A DNA stretch of 64,000 nt from Rhyacophila brunnea (GCA_022495005.1 JAGYXB010002078.1:62001-126000), one strand, 5' to 3'. Shown: positions 1 to 13,119, counted from the first letter of the stretch. Numbers and translations: made by a program. Notes: generated by a model not told the origin, from the sequence alone.

Positions 1-242
1 TCGTTTAATACAAATTTATTAAGATTGCTATATTAATATTGTTCGGGGAACTTTTTAGTTTTTTTTTTATTACCTATCCATGTTCAATGTCTATTGTACC
101 GATTACCCCATGATAGAAGTATTATTTTGTTTATAATGATATTACCCCTTTGAGTTGAAAGTGAGATTTTCTCTCTAAAATTTTATAAAACTAGGAAAAC
201 GGTGTAAAAAAGTTAATGAGATGTACCAGTAGCCCTTATTTA

Positions 243-430
243 ATCATCATCATCGTTCGGGTCAATCCACTTTTGGATGAAGGCTTCCTTTAACTTCTTC
301 CACTCTTATCATCCTTAATTCTTCCAGTTGATATTAGGATGTCCCTTTGGTTATTTATTATCAGTTTTGGCCCACTCGCCGATGGATATATTCCATGCCT
401 CGTTTTGGAGCACCGATAGCACACCTTCTT
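243..430 (-). mobile_element. LINE ORF C-terminus and 3' tail (remnant)
   Basis: On the minus strand the sequence reads as the last residues of a LINE ORF, including KKLKEAFIQKWIDPNDDDD followed by a stop. The Asp run comes from the CATCATCATC tract at the 3' end. This W-KKLKEAFIQKW ending is typical of several insect non-LTR retrotransposons. Upstream codons are broken by stops, so this is a 5'-truncated dead copy. Similar tails occur at 31500 and 54375 in the window. The clade is not determined. Confidence 0.6.
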
Positions 431-1329
431 TATCTATTGAATTTTATTGTGGAGTGCTACAAAACTTGGCTAGTGGTATTTACTAATATTTAAAGTCTTC
501 TACGCCAGAGCGCTGCATACACTGACACTGTTACGTCACGTGCTCTTTCCGTGTTGACTTGTCATATCGGATACTCTCGCTGGCACTATTGAGAGGAGAT
601 AAAAGCTTTTTTTCTTTTTCTCATCTCAATACTTATATATTCAAAATAATGCCTTTCGTCTGCTTCCGCAAAGGTTTAGGCAATAAAACTCCATGCGTTA
701 TCGAACACACTTAATTATGGACGCGGGGAATGTAGCTGCGGGAAAGTAAATGCGGGGGAGGGTTTTATTTCCAAAAACGACCGTGGTGACTTAAAAGACT
801 TGATATAAGTCGTACTGTATATTCAACTTATCCGTCATAGATTGAAAGTGGACGGTTTCATTATATCTCTCGATACGCTATTTAAAACAACTTCCCCGAA
901 CAGAAACGAGATGAATCAAATCACCACTACGTCGCACAGTATTTGTATTCGATGGGAATAAGTATAATACCAAGGAAAATATAAATAAATTTAGATATTC
1001 TAATGGACGCCATCACGAAATGGTGGACTGTTCTATTGGAAGGCATAATGTGGCGTGGCATTGTTTTCTTTGTATTTTAGATTACCTGCTTTATTTACTT
1101 TGTATTAGTAAACGTAGTGAATAATACATGTCCGGAGCAATTTCGGAGATTGATTCTTTTTCATATTATAAGTATATATTATAGTGTACCTAATGTTTGT
1201 CTATTGATTTGATGACGTATCACAAGTTTACTGTCAATAGATTAAAATATCATCTATATAGTGGTAGGTAACAAACGCAACACAATAGATAAGATAGAAA
1301 TACGAAAGCCTGTATTGGTTTATGACAAA

Positions 1330-2295
1330 TCCGACATAAATAGTGTACACTAAACTGTATCAGTCGTACGTATTTGTTTTCATTAAACTAAGACTACAAA
1401 TTGCAGATAGTGTTGGTTAGTTTTTTAAATTAAATTCAGCTCTGCGTAAACCAAGCCATAATAATTATAATAGTTAGAAAATATTCGTCTATCTATAAAA
1501 TATCTAAAACTATGCCATTAAATTGATTAAATCATACACAATTTTATATATTTTATGGATGGAAGAATATTTTTTTTATTTATTATGGTTTGGTTTAAGC
1601 AGTGCTTAATGAATTTAAACAAGACTAACTAACACCTTCTATATTAATTATGACTTTAAAAAGATGCACTATTTTTATCGAATCGCCCATAGCACACCTA
1701 AACTATTAGTTTGTAATTACCTATTTATGTATGTAATTAGACTATATTAGTTTGTAATTAGACTATATTAGTTTGTAATTAACTATTTTTTTTATTTAAC
1801 GAATAATTCACAAGATTTAAGAATGTAACATTCTAATTATTGAACATACATAATTTTGAAAACACTTCTGAGGAGAAAATATATTATAACCAATAGAAAA
1901 AAATCTTTTTTTTGAAAAAGGTGAGACACCCCGCAGGAATCGAACCTGCATCTATCGGGTATCGCGCCCACGCCCATTTACTCCTTTAACATAGTGGAAC
2001 ATGTGCTTGGGCGCTATACCCGATAGATGGAGGTTCGATTCCTGCGGGGGGGGGTCTTACTTTTTTCAAAAAAAGATTTTTTCTATTCGTTATAATATAT
2101 TTTCTCAGAAGTGTTTTCAAAATTATGTATTATATCATAGTTTGGTTTAGGCAAGGTTAATGGATTCTTTAAATCTAACCAGTAACCATCTAAAAATTGC
2201 ATTTGTTCAATGAAAACAAATTGGTATGACTGACAAAGCTTAGTGTGCACTATTTATGTCGGATCTTAACAGTCTACCCCCACCCCTCGCCATTG
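1330..2295. mobile_element. Degenerate hAT-like foldback element, interrupted
   Basis: The left part (1330-1640) and the right part (2138-2295) match the two arms of the intact foldback at 53538-53965, including TCCGACATAAATAGTG and, inverted at the right end, CTATTTATGTCGGATCTTAA. The outermost 25-30 bp of the left arm are missing. A second foldback with a tRNA-like module lies between the arms (1797-2150). The right-arm sequence TTTGGTTTA appears twice (about 1590 and 2145), so the locus is a nested or compound insertion. No coding capacity is seen. Confidence 0.55.
1797..2150. mobile_element. Foldback element carrying tRNA-like arms
   Basis: Two arms of about 115 bp (1849-1965 and 2013-2128) are near-perfect inverted copies separated by about 47 bp. 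The outer stem starts with ACATAATTTTGAAAACACTT and runs into the tRNA T-arm/B-box sequence CAGGTTCGATTCCTG, present on both strands. The anticodon-arm-like hairpin GGGCGCGATACCC precedes it. The outer flank GAATAATTCACAAGATTT is shared, in inverted form, with the end of the element near 32300-32680, so these are one family. A G8 run interrupts one arm at about 2047. Confidence 0.65.
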
Positions 2296-2865
2296 TTGTT
2301 GATTGGATAGTATTATTCATTTAAAATATAGTTATTAATACTTATCATTTACTTATTTACATAATACTTATAAATCGATGGACACAAGATGACCAAAACA
2401 CTTGATAATAATGTAGTTGGCCTGCAGTTGGTCCACTCCGCATTAATAATAATATTGGTTTCACAAATTTCATTAACATACACATAATATGACCGTTCTC
2501 TACTTATGTTTTTATATTTATATTACCTACTCTATGTTGTTGAACAAGTGATTTTGCATTGGTTTTTCTGTATGCGTGCTACACTACACACACTGCCATG
2601 CATGTCAAGTGCAGATTTATGAAATATAAAATGGATGCAATACTTACCTATGAAGTAAGAACTGATTTCATAATTTATAAATAGATGCCCTTTCCTTTGG
2701 TGACACGTAAATTGTACGTATTATTGAGATGTCATAGATAGCATCGATATGAAAAAAATATTCCAATCTTATTAAATTCAATGAGAACATTCATTTTATA
2801 TTGGTTGATATCAAATAACGCCGTCATTATAATTATATATTTGATAGGTACGACTTAATACTAAT

Positions 2866-3204
2866 GCCCGTTTCAGACGGGACACCGGTGTCGCGCTCGA
2901 TATAATATAGGAAGCCTTTGTATTCGAATAAAGGGGCATTTGTGTTATGTTTATGAACGCCCCAGAGCTAATGAGTCAACGCGTGTCCGGTACACTTTTT
3001 CGTCGGCCGCTACATTATCAAGCCGCCGATACACTTGTTTTTATTACCGCAGCTGGTTTTATGTTCTAATTTATAAAGCGAAATTATGCGTTGACTCATT
3101 AGCTCTGGGGCGTTCATAAACATAATACAAAGGTCCATTTATTCGAAAACAAAGGCCTCCTATATTATATCGAGCGCGACACCGGTGTCCCGTCTGTAAC
3201 GGAC
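2866..3204. mobile_element. MITE with 117-bp terminal inverted repeats
   Basis: Arms at 2866-2982 and 3088-3204 are inverted copies that begin GCCCGTTTCAGACGGGACAC on the left and match the complement of the right end. Both contain GAACGCCCCAGAGCTAATGA. The flanks CTAAT (left) and CTAAC (right) look like a short, slightly decayed target duplication. The spacer of about 105 bp has no ORF. The superfamily cannot be named from the sequence alone. Confidence 0.75.
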
Positions 3205-3625
3205 CTAACCTTTGAATCATTCATAAATTTATATAAAAAACGATATGATTCGTATATTTCTAATTTATTTACGTACTTACCTATTTTCTGTCCTTCCCTT
3301 GTATTACGTATTTTTTTTTATTTCACATCTTAATTTGATGTCATTACTATATGGCCATCGGTTTCGATATCGATTATAACAGCTCACAGTGAATTATTAT
3401 ATCGAGCGCGACACCGGTGTCCCGTCTGTAACGGGCCTAACCTTTGAATCATTCATAAATTTATATAAAAAACGATATGATTCGTATATTTCTAATTTAT
3501 TTACGTACTTACCTATTTTTCTGTCCTTCTCTTGTATTACGTATTTTTTTAAATTTTACATCTTAATTTGATGTCATTACTATATGGCCACCGGTTTCGA
3601 TATCGATATAACAGCTCACAGTGAA
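3157..3625. repeat. Tandem duplication, period about 232 bp
   Basis: The block containing the right end of the adjacent MITE plus host flank (CTAACCTTTGAATCATTCAT at 3205) is repeated once 232 bp downstream (3437). The copies stay alignable through CAGCTCACAGTGAA at the end of each. A few indels and substitutions separate them, so the duplication is not an exact recent copy. The junction carries a partial second copy of the MITE terminus. Confidence 0.8.
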
Positions 3626-3629
3626 CTGT

Positions 3630-5540
3630 TATACGGTCAACTGCATGCGTACAATTTTCCAGACTCATATGTAACTGCAAAAGTTACAGTTGAGTTTTGT
3701 GTTAACGTTTCGATTGAATTTATAATCGTAGACGTCATCCATAGTCCGATATGTTTGATAGTTACTATAACGATACGAATTACCGTGACATATTATGAAA
3801 AGTTTAACAGGGACAAATCGGGGGACTACTATGGACCGCGGGCCAGTAGTTACACATCTCGGATTTAAAATTAATTTTAATATCAATATTTTATTTTTTA
3901 GTATGAGTCGTCGTTTCTTGGTCGTGTGTTGGATGTTTGAATAGTCGTCGACCGAACCAGTTTTCGGCTGAACGCTGTAAAACACATTATGCATGCCTAG
4001 ATAAATTTCATCGACCTGTCAATTCTTGTGTTTTTTTTAAGGAGAAACACATTAAAAAGTTGTATTTAATGTCGCTTGTAAATCTTCCGGATGGCGCAAA
4101 TGTCGAAGAATGTACGGGCAAACATTTATGTGAAATTGTTCGAGCGATTCTGACGAATTTTATTTGATTAATTGGACCTCACAGATTAAACATTATGCAA
4201 TGTTGTTGTGAATATTTAACATTATATTTATTATGTCTGATATATAGTAAATATTTGTCATTATTTTGTATTTCCGCATACCTACTTCAGACAAGGTTTC
4301 ATCTTGATCACAGAAACAGAATGATGGATCATCAGCAAAAATTCGCCTAATTAAACAAGGGCCATAGGCATCACACGACCAAAGCTAATAGACAAGAAAA
4401 TATTCTCAATACTATGATCGAGTTCATAGTATTTTTCACACAAACAATTATTACTAAATTCAAACTCATCGATGAAGGCATGTATCAAAACATTGCATAA
4501 AACACTTATCATCAACTTGCAAACAAACCATATAAGTACGCAAAAGCAAGACAAACCTGATGCAAAACTGAACATGACGTTTCATCTTTCATTTATGTTA
4601 TTTTATAGGATTATCAACGATCGACTATTATAGTTAAAGAACAGTTTGTTTTTAATGAAAATTATTTTTTAGCTTAATATTTTTATTAGAGTTTTTTTTA
4701 CTGTTAATTATATGCCCATGTCTTTGTGATTTCATTATAATGAAAAAATACATAAAACGAATGCAATTATTCAGTACAGCAGTAGATTTAATTTTGCAGG
4801 CAATGAAACTACCATAAAAACGGTCGTTAATATACTACTTCACAATTATTAAGTATTGTGATCTTTAATAAGTACCCAAATTATTTAAATATATTTATTT
4901 ATAATATTATAGGTATAGAGTACACGCTTTATAACTTTACACTTTTTTGCATTATTTTCTCCACTGATACGCCTCTACGCCTGATTTCCTCGCATAAAAT
5001 TAGATCAAATGATGTTCATTTGTATTAAAATAATATGTAGTAATAGGTAAACAAATTAATTATATGAATATATTACATCATTTTCATCCTAGAGCGTGGC
5101 AACTCTACTTATACGATGATATCTAACCAACAGTAAGAAAGGAACTAGAATAAGGATTCAAAGTAGAATATAGTAGGTATACATGACGTGGACTTATACG
5201 ATAATGTACCTAATTCATGAAATATTAATAAAATACATATGTATAACTATAGTTCCCCTTATTTTAGTCAGGACCGGTTTCGTCCTTGTCATTTAATAGC
5301 TATTTTAAAAATTATAATGTAAATAGATAAATCAGACTCTAGTTAACGAAATCCATCTTCTTATACTAAACTGAACTTACCTAAACACACGTTACTTCGA
5401 CCATTATTAGTTTCACCAGCAATTTTATTATTATTAAAAAAAATACATCAGGTTAAGTTAAGCTTCTCATTTTATTAATAAAGGGTAGGAACTACGATCG
5501 AATGATAACGCCAAAGCGTGTTTATACCAGTATTCTAGAG
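3630..5540. other. No gene seen; one dispersed repeat
   Basis: Short open frames here (for example 3665-3994 minus and 3937-4167 plus) lack any recognisable motif and are probably chance. At 4918-5065 lies a dispersed repeat containing CTCGCATAAAATTAGATCAA, also present at 39940-40320, where a SINE has inserted into it. Confidence 0.5.
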
Positions 5541-5831
5541 TGTAGAGTTCTTTCTCAACATTTTTACACCTGCGGACCTCTGATAATAGGAGAAACGTTT
5601 TGCGGACCACTGACGTAGAAATAAAAAAATATTATTTATAAAGTAACACAATGTATAATAGCGACTGATCGTAGTTGATTTTAAGAACAAAAACACAATA
5701 CACAAATACTTGCAGTTGCACGGGTTTTGAAGATGTAATTTGAATTTTTATCATAGGCATTTAGACGCCAAAAATTCGCCGACCACCAGAAAATTTCTGC
5801 GGACCACCGGTTGAGAAACACTGCTCTACAC
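5541..5831. mobile_element. hAT-type MITE
   Basis: The ends are imperfect inverted copies. The right end reads GGTTGAGAAACACTGCTCTA, and the left end has TAGAGTTCTTTCTCAACA; both continue into CTGCGGACC-type sequence pointing inward. Termini of the form CAGTGTTTCTCAAC are characteristic of hAT elements. The interior (about 290 bp) is AT-rich and non-coding. No clean 8-bp target duplication could be assigned. Confidence 0.5.
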
Positions 5832-7842
5832 TGTACACATAATATTATGTGCATAATATTCATGTTTATTTGCTGTATAATACATTTATTATATCTGATT
5901 TAATTGTTCAATATTTTATTGCATGTTTGATTGACCACTTCAAATGTGGTGAGATATTTTTATTTCTGTGCAATATATTTATTACACATGAAAACTATTT
6001 TGTGGTGTTTGTGAAAATTAATGTGCATTTTATTGCAACTCAGTTATTTGTAGAAGTATCGATGTAATAAAATTTATCGATTCGTTTCTCCTCTGCCTTC
6101 TAAAAATACCAACGTCGAAGATTAAAGCTCGGGTGACAATTTGTCTAGTTTACCACAGGTAGAAGCGTAATGCAATGCACGTTTTGAAATAAATACCTCT
6201 TTATATAATCTCTACAGTTTTCACATGAGTATGGATGCATTGAATGAATTTATTGGTCCTTATACAGGTGTAGAATTTTCGCATTCGACCATGTATTTAT
6301 GCGGAATATAGAAAAAAATGGACTCCATTATGAATCGGCGACTTCTTGGAGCGGTTTGGTGGTGGTAAGTCGTCTTACCATAGAGAGAAAACGCAGTCGG
6401 ATTCGGAATAATAAATTGTACATTTATATCGCAGTAGATATTATATTGCGAATGGAGTAGCCCCCAGTTTGTCTACTGGACAATCAATACTGTGATTAAT
6501 ATTAGTAGAATTTGTAGGTTCGTCTATCTCTCTTATAGATAGACACTAGACATAGTTTTTTATTTGCAGAACATACACTGTAGGTACTTTGAAAATGTGT
6601 ATTGTTTAAATGTGGATGTAAAATAATCTTGGCGAAGAACACATGTGAATGTATCAAAACCTACTACCTAATCTTATTAAATTTAAGACGAATATTATAT
6701 AATTATTAATATAAACGACTGAGGTTTATGTCAAGGTCCACCATAGGCAGGCCGTGATACGAAATGGTAGTGCTAGTTATTGTTCATACTTCAATTCAAA
6801 TGCAATATGGTAAACTGTGTAAAAATATGATTGTTGCATATTGAAATAAATGAGAATAATTTGAACGAAATATGCAATCGAAAATCTTCATTTTTTGCGC
6901 TATTCACAGATTATGGCCTGAATATATTCGGTCTTGGGTTAATCCAAACGCCTTCTATATTATTCTTCAAATAAGTGGTAGCAGTACAATTTTTAATATC
7001 AGCTTATCTCCATGCATTTTCCGATGTAGGCATCTCTAAGTATTCTCTATTCCGTTCTATGCCTGCTTCCCGTTTGATTATCATGATAGTCACCATCCAC
7101 CGTGTCAAAAATCTCCTCTGTTATCAACCTTTGCCTTCCACAAACCGAGTTAAATTTTGAAATAACTTATCGAATCAAATATAAGGAAGAAGCCAGCTAA
7201 ATATGTTCTGGCGGAGTTATATTTAATGATACTGTGAATCAGAACGGAAGACCAGTATTATACAAAGAAAATGATAAATATATTTCTATATGGCGAGGTA
7301 GATAAGATAGATCCTTGCCCCCCTTCGCTTCTCGTACATCTCAGCCAGCCTTTGCTGGCCCGAAGACCGGTCTGCCTGATATGGAAATGTGGCTGCAATA
7401 ATTATTTTATTCTCAGTCCATAATATTACACTACTCTCGCACTTATTAATCAGCTTACGCATAATATAAAGGCGTATATTAATTGATGTTACATACAACC
7501 GTAATAAACGTACATTTGTCTTTATAACTTAGTATTTTGTCTCATGACAACCTTCTCTCTATTCCCGAAACCTCATTTTTTAAGAAAAATAATTTTAATC
7601 TGTACTTAATTGAGTTGGCATTTATTTAATTTGTAGATTTATATAAATTATCGTGTTCACCTCATATAGATAGAACATACCTAATGGACAATGTAATATA
7701 ATTTTTAGCTATTAATTGTTGTTAACTATTCTTTCAATCCTTAGTTAAGAGATATAAATGAAGAACATCACAGATATCCATGTCCATGTCCTGGATTCAA
7801 ATTTACAAGTTGATTGAATTAATGACATATTCATTTCACCCG
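5832..7842. other. No gene or clear repeat seen
   Basis: AT-rich sequence with short chance frames only. A slightly GC-richer patch at 6320-6420 could be old element sequence but shows no recognisable protein. Confidence 0.4.
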
Positions 7843-7912
7843 GTAGCCGGTGTCCGAACCTTCAGATCGGTAGAGCGCAACGCTACCGACTAGACCTCGA
7901 TGGGCAACACTT
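7843..7912 (-). mobile_element. tRNA-derived SINE head
   Basis: Read on the minus strand there is an A-box-like TAGTCGGTAGCGTTGCGCTC followed by a degenerate B-box GGTTCGGACACC, with spacing like a tRNA promoter. Taken as the 5' head of a decayed SINE rather than a working tRNA. Confidence 0.4.
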
Positions 7913-8040
7913 CTACTTTGGTTACTTCTATAGATAATGGTTGCTGATGTAAACACAAAAAAGACCATTGACATGACTTAAACTAAGTCTTAAAGCAATG
8001 TAATCATTATACTAATTATTTAACCATCCGCCTATTCGCC

Positions 8041-8270
8041 CACAATGACCGAACGGGTAACGTGTCAGCCTGTAATGTCGTGGGTCCCTGGTTGGAATCG
8101 CGGGTCTGGCAAAACAGTCAAATGTTGTTTTTCAAAGTGTGTTTGAACCCAGAGTATAGACCTAATAGGTTAAGTAAGTGGCTAACATCTATTTCTCGTA
8201 GAAGCAAAAAAAGTCTATACAATCAGAGGCCCATACGATCTTATTAGGATCTGACATGGTATTCGAAGTA
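8041..8270 (+). mobile_element. tRNA-derived SINE, diverged copy
   Basis: Same family as 9391-9632. It has a tRNA-like head with a worn B-box, then GACCTAATAGGTTAAGTAAG, AACATCTATTTCTCGTAGAA and a 3' part containing CCATACGATCTTATTAGGAT before a GGACATGGT-like tail. It is more diverged than the 9391 and 40030 copies. The frame at 8062-8247 is a chance ORF through it. Confidence 0.7.
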
Positions 8271-8274
8271 ATGT

Positions 8275-9379
8275 CAAGTTGAAATATAAACGAATTTTAA
8301 CGTAAATTGTTTGCAACAACAATGTAAACAATTGCATATCATTCATTTCTAAAAAATATGTCTAATTTAAATTACAAAGTGTAAGTGATATGGAATGCTC
8401 GAAATGCAATGGACACTTTGTGATATTGTTTTTGCTACTGGTGGGAAGATAGTACCTACCTATCTGTAAAAGTAAAAACTCAACTAACGAGAATTTTTAA
8501 TATAAACATGAGATACCTTATTTACTGATGGTTGCAGTTGAATATAAATATAACTACATTACATACATTATATTCAATATAATATTGAAATTTGTGTATA
8601 TTGTAATGATTTGAATATACATAAATAGTTATTACCAACTTTTATCCTCAACGTGAAAATATATAAATTTTAACAGCTTAAAATTCTAATAATTTTTACC
8701 CTAAGGTAAATCGAATTTTAAATCACATTTTAACGATAAAATAATATTGTTTGCGTGTTTGCAAGGCTCTGTTTATCATTTAAAATGTATTATCTCTGTT
8801 GAAATATAGTATTTCATTTAGTATCCTTAGATAGCGATTAATGAGTGGAGTGCTTGGGATGGTCACCAACCAACACCCACGGGAGTCGGGACCGTCTCTT
8901 GGAGGCGATGTTCGCCGATAAAACCATCCGGAGATGTCTTTTCAGATTCGCTTCTCTTATTTCCCCCCTTTACAGTGAAGCTAAAAATATAAGGTGACTT
9001 GAAAAATGTATTCGCTTGAATGTTGAAAACGCGTTTAACGCATTGGAACCTTGGAACCTTTATCTATCCATTGCCCACACTATAAATTACGTATTTTTGT
9101 AGCATCTATCTGTGGATGCATGGAATACACATGAATTATGCACAAGATTGTTTATTTTGATATAATATATATATATATTTTTTTAAATCAATTACCTACT
9201 GCATCATAATTACAGAATTTGGCAAACGAAATGGATGAGGATTGAAATTGGTGATAATTAATCTAAGTAGGTATTATTCTTAAATGGTCCCATGGTGACG
9301 GAGAGAGATTATACCTACCCTACTACCGAAATCGGTATATTTAAAAGATAAAATACTTCTCGAGGGTTATCGCCCTGCT
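8275..9379. other. No gene seen
   Basis: AT-rich. A GC-richer patch at 8845-8940 faintly recalls the box C part of 5S rRNA but is too weak to call. Confidence 0.4.
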
Positions 9380-9390
9380 GATATCAATCA

Positions 9391-9632
9391 CCCACTGTGG
9401 CCGCGTGGCTTAAGCGCCGGTCTATAGTGTCGAGGGTCCCGGATTCAAATCCTGGGTCTGGCAAAGTACACATATTGGTTTTCAATTTGTGTATGAGTCA
9501 GAGTATGGACCTAATAGGTTGAGCAAGTGGCTGACATCCATTTCTCGTAAAAAATCTGTTAATACAAACCTCCTCTCTGTGGAGGCCCATATGATCCTAT
9601 TAGGATCGGACATGGTCGAAAGAAAAGAAAAA
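9391..9632 (+). mobile_element. tRNA-derived SINE with 11-bp target duplication
   Basis: Best-preserved copy of the family in the window. The head carries an A-box (GTGGCTTAAGCGCCGG) and B-box (GATTCAAATCC). The body includes GGACCTAATAGGTTGAGCAA and CCCATATGATCCTATTAGGA, ending in an A-rich GAAAGAAAAGAAAAA tail. The flanks GATATCAATCA at 9380-9390 and 9633-9643 are identical, the signature of target-primed insertion. No coding capacity is expected; the ORF at 9489-9698 lies inside it and is fortuitous. Related copies are at 8041, 27930, 40030 and probably 60970. Confidence 0.9.
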
Positions 9633-9649
9633 GATATCAATCAGAGATC

Positions 9650-12385
9650 TTCATCATCAACCGCTTACGTAGCACGGAGCAGTCTGACTCTGGACTGAAA
9701 CCGACTACTGAGCGAAGATCTGTAAAAACTCTTAACATATTATGTTTGTATATTGTAAATCTTTTTGTATATTATACATTTGTATAATTCAAATCTGTAA
9801 AGCCAAAGCTTATTCACCCAGCACACAAGAGATGAAGAAGATGGAGGGCATAGCTAAGGTCTTCCAAAAAATGTAAAAGCAATACAATAGTATCTAGTAA
9901 TCACACTTATCATCTTGTAAAATATAATTAATTAATTACTTAATTGCAATTAATCCGTTAATTTAATATTGGTTACTGCGACAAGCTTTGTTATCTCATC
10001 TAAATTGTATTCACATTTTAGTTATTTATTTATGTACCTATACTTTTGAAATGTGATTCTTGGGGTTGATACTGAGAACCAACCCCGTGAGAGAACGAAC
10101 CAAAGACTCTCCGGTTTTGATGGTCATATTATAGTCGGCAGGGAGAATGACAATTATTTGGAATAACTTGTGGGTCAGGGGTCAGATTGAAGGTCGGGGA
10201 GGACGAGAAAGACCTCCCTTCCGATGGCATTCAAATGAACGAGAATGTCACTGGTTTTCATTATCTAAAAGACATGACAGTATTATTGATTTCTGTATCC
10301 AATAGATATGTAGAAAATATCTGCTATATCTGGCAGAAAATTCATCTGAATCGGTCAATTGATCGCGGACTAAAAACTCAATTAGGTAGGCGTATTTAAA
10401 TTCCAGAATATTTTGACCATTTGTTTACTTTTAGGGTTACTGGGTTATTTAGAAATTAATACAAGTGCACTGTTTGTAACTCACAATCAATTGGCTGTAA
10501 GCTCGAATTATTCAAAATCCAGGAAGACATAGGTACTCGTTCGCGATCAATACACAAATTGTAGACAATTTCATAGTGATTATTAATTTGCTTCAATACC
10601 GCAGTGATTACGTAATAGTTTTCTTGGATAAGCCTGTGAATTCGTTCGCCGCGTTAATTTTCCGGATATGCGTGTTTACAGAACAAAATATCATCGATAT
10701 CTCATATACATTGTTATTTTTTGTCCTTAGGCTCTACTAATGCAAAATATTTTCGCTTTAATAATGCACCGTTCATTGGTCAGCAAGGTTTTCGATAACG
10801 TGGGTTAATAATGTCTTCACCAATCCTCATGTAGTCAAATAAACATGTAGATATTATTTTTTTTTTATATTAATTTCGAAAATATTGTTACTGCATACTC
10901 GCGGAGATTTTAATTTTTTTCTTGTATCGGGGCTTAAATGAAAGTAGGATAGTAAAACTTATAGAGCCATTTAATGCCTTTAACGGCGTTAATTTATTCA
11001 ACGCTCGTTAAAAATATTGATGTAGTTTTGATCAATATTTTAATGTGTCGCCAAAAAGGCTTTTAGACTTTTTAATATGACCAATAAAGTCGTGCATTAA
11101 TTATTATAGGGTGACGCAATATCGATTTCGATAACTTCGCCTTCGTGTCCGCCTAGGAAAAATCCACGACGTTTCAGATTATTTATAGGTTTATATTAAA
11201 ATCAATTTGTGATCAGATTATGTGTATGGTAAAGGTCATACTGACATGTCCGAATTACCTGGGACACTATCTCACTTCTGAATTATTATAAATTGACCGT
11301 GCGACTGGCTCTTTATCCGGCACACAAGTGAAGTTAGCAATGCTCGTGCAGGAGAACCTAATCCCACATTAACGGTTACATGGCGCCGCAGAGAATAACA
11401 TTATATTTAGCCAAATAGTACATAATATAATTGATGAATGTTTAAACGGTGAAGTTACGTAAATCGAATCGAAAGTGAAAAGCGGTTACAGACCATTAGG
11501 TACATAGCAATTATTGCTTTCTTTAAATTCTTTAATATGCCATGTGGTATATTGTTCTCAAATGATGATCCCTTATGACTATTCCATGACAAGTAATATT
11601 TCTTTACGCTTATTACTACTACTAGTATTTGCAGTGTTTTTGTATAGGTACCTTTATGTCAACACAAAACATTTAAATTAGATACGTTGCTATGAAAAAA
11701 ATGTAATTCAATAGGAATATGTTGTTTATTAGCTTTTCACATAGAGCAGTTGCACGGCTAAATCCATTGTATACCTACGTTGAATCCAAACTGTATGTAA
11801 ACTGCTCCTAACTATTTAAAAAAAAATGATTCCTTAATCTTCAGCTCTGTAATTACTGTATTATTTTCGCAGCGTTTCTATATGTATTTGTGATACTGAT
11901 TATAAATAATCGTAACATTAAAAATAAATATTGATTATTTGAGCAATTTTCGGTCAGTCAGTCGTTTCGGTTGTTTTCAGTTTTTGGTGAAACCATAACA
12001 TAGCTAACGTCATGATTATTATTCAAATTACTATTCAAAATTACACTGCTTTTTACTACAAACACACGTCTTTTTAATTTCAAATATTGTAAGACAATCC
12101 GCAGTAATCTGTTGATAACCGATGGTTGGCGGTGGATGTAGCTAGGGAAAAACGATTCTCGGGTAATTATAAATTTGAAAATAGGATCTGAAAATCCAGT
12201 TTATTTGCAATAATACCCTGTAGCCAGCATCATTTGCACCATTTGAAAGCAAAGCCTACATGGGGACTATTACGACAAGACTTTATATGGCGATTAAAAA
12301 TGTATATCGTCTATTCGCCGCATCGTGTAACAACGCCATCGCCAGTGGAGTAAAGTAACAGGAGGAAAATAACTCTATACTAATA
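9650..12385. other. No gene seen
   Basis: AT-rich non-coding sequence. The 10050-10260 stretch is GC-richer and holds a 70-residue open frame with no recognised motif; an old transposon piece is possible. No EGF-coding exon is visible. Confidence 0.4.
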
Positions 12386-12390
12386 CTATT

Positions 12391-12609
12391 ACGATATTAT
12401 CAATAAAAATTAATTTCTATGCAAACAAATAATATATATTTTCTTATTCCGGTACTATATGGAGTGATTAACAAAAAATATATCATATTATGAAAGCGAA
12501 TTACGATATTATCAATAAAAATTAATTTCTATGCAAACAAATATATATTTTCTTATTCCGGTACTATATGGAGTGATTAACAAAAAATATATCATATTAT
12601 GAAAGCGAA
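12391..12609. repeat. Tandem duplication, period about 112 bp
   Basis: The segment starting ACGATATTATCAATAAAAAT at 12391 recurs at 12503 and remains nearly identical through TATGAAAGCGAA. The only clear difference is a short AT deletion after CAAACAAAT. Near-identity suggests a recent duplication. It directly abuts the inverted-repeat element at 12625. Confidence 0.9.
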
Positions 12610-12624
12610 AAATAATATAAATTT

Positions 12625-13118
12625 TTGAAGTTATACTTCTTTATGCGCGTTTGGACAATCAGATCAGAGTTTATTTTTGGCGTGTGACAAACACATAATT
12701 TAGTTTTTCACACAAAAAAACACACTCGATTGGATTATCAGCCGAACGCACAACCATTACGCCACAGAATTATACTGCAATCGTGATGATTACACAGTAT
12801 AATATTATAGTTTAGAATTGTTCCGTTGCTAGGCAGCGAATTTATTATTGTCGGCCATTTGCAATTCCTTACGTAAACAAACTATTAAACGTCATAGTGG
12901 CAGTTGTTACTTTAAAAATAAAAACAATGTTAAATAATTATATAATTTAGTAATATAAGTTAAAGTGTATAGAAATAAACCAACGGCGTTCCAATAAGCG
13001 GTCTTTTTTCTTGAGTGTGTAATTTAACAAGATAATTAAGAGCTAGTCGAAGAATCTAGTTTATCACAAGTTTTGTTTTTGTTTTGTTACGCCAAAGAAG
13101 CATAACTTCTAACGCGCG
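12625..13118. mobile_element. Inverted-repeat element (AAGTTATACTTCTT family)
   Basis: The left end has GAAGTTATACTTCTTTATGC and the right end the inverted GCCAAAGAAGCATAACTTCT followed by AACGCGCG. The terminal motif is itself a small palindrome. A second member with the same ends and the same subterminal TTTTTGGCGTGTGAC lies at 50698-51947. The interior has no long ORF. The superfamily is not recognised. Confidence 0.6.
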
Positions 13119-13119
13119 T

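Noticed and set aside
3665..4167. Overlapping frames of 76-109 codons on both strands
   Set aside because: Mutually overlapping, no motif, partly within or beside duplicated repeat sequence.
8845..8935. Possible 5S rRNA-derived sequence
   Set aside because: Only a short stretch (AGTGCTTGGGATGG) recalls the internal promoter box C; the rest does not align and no other 5S domain is present.
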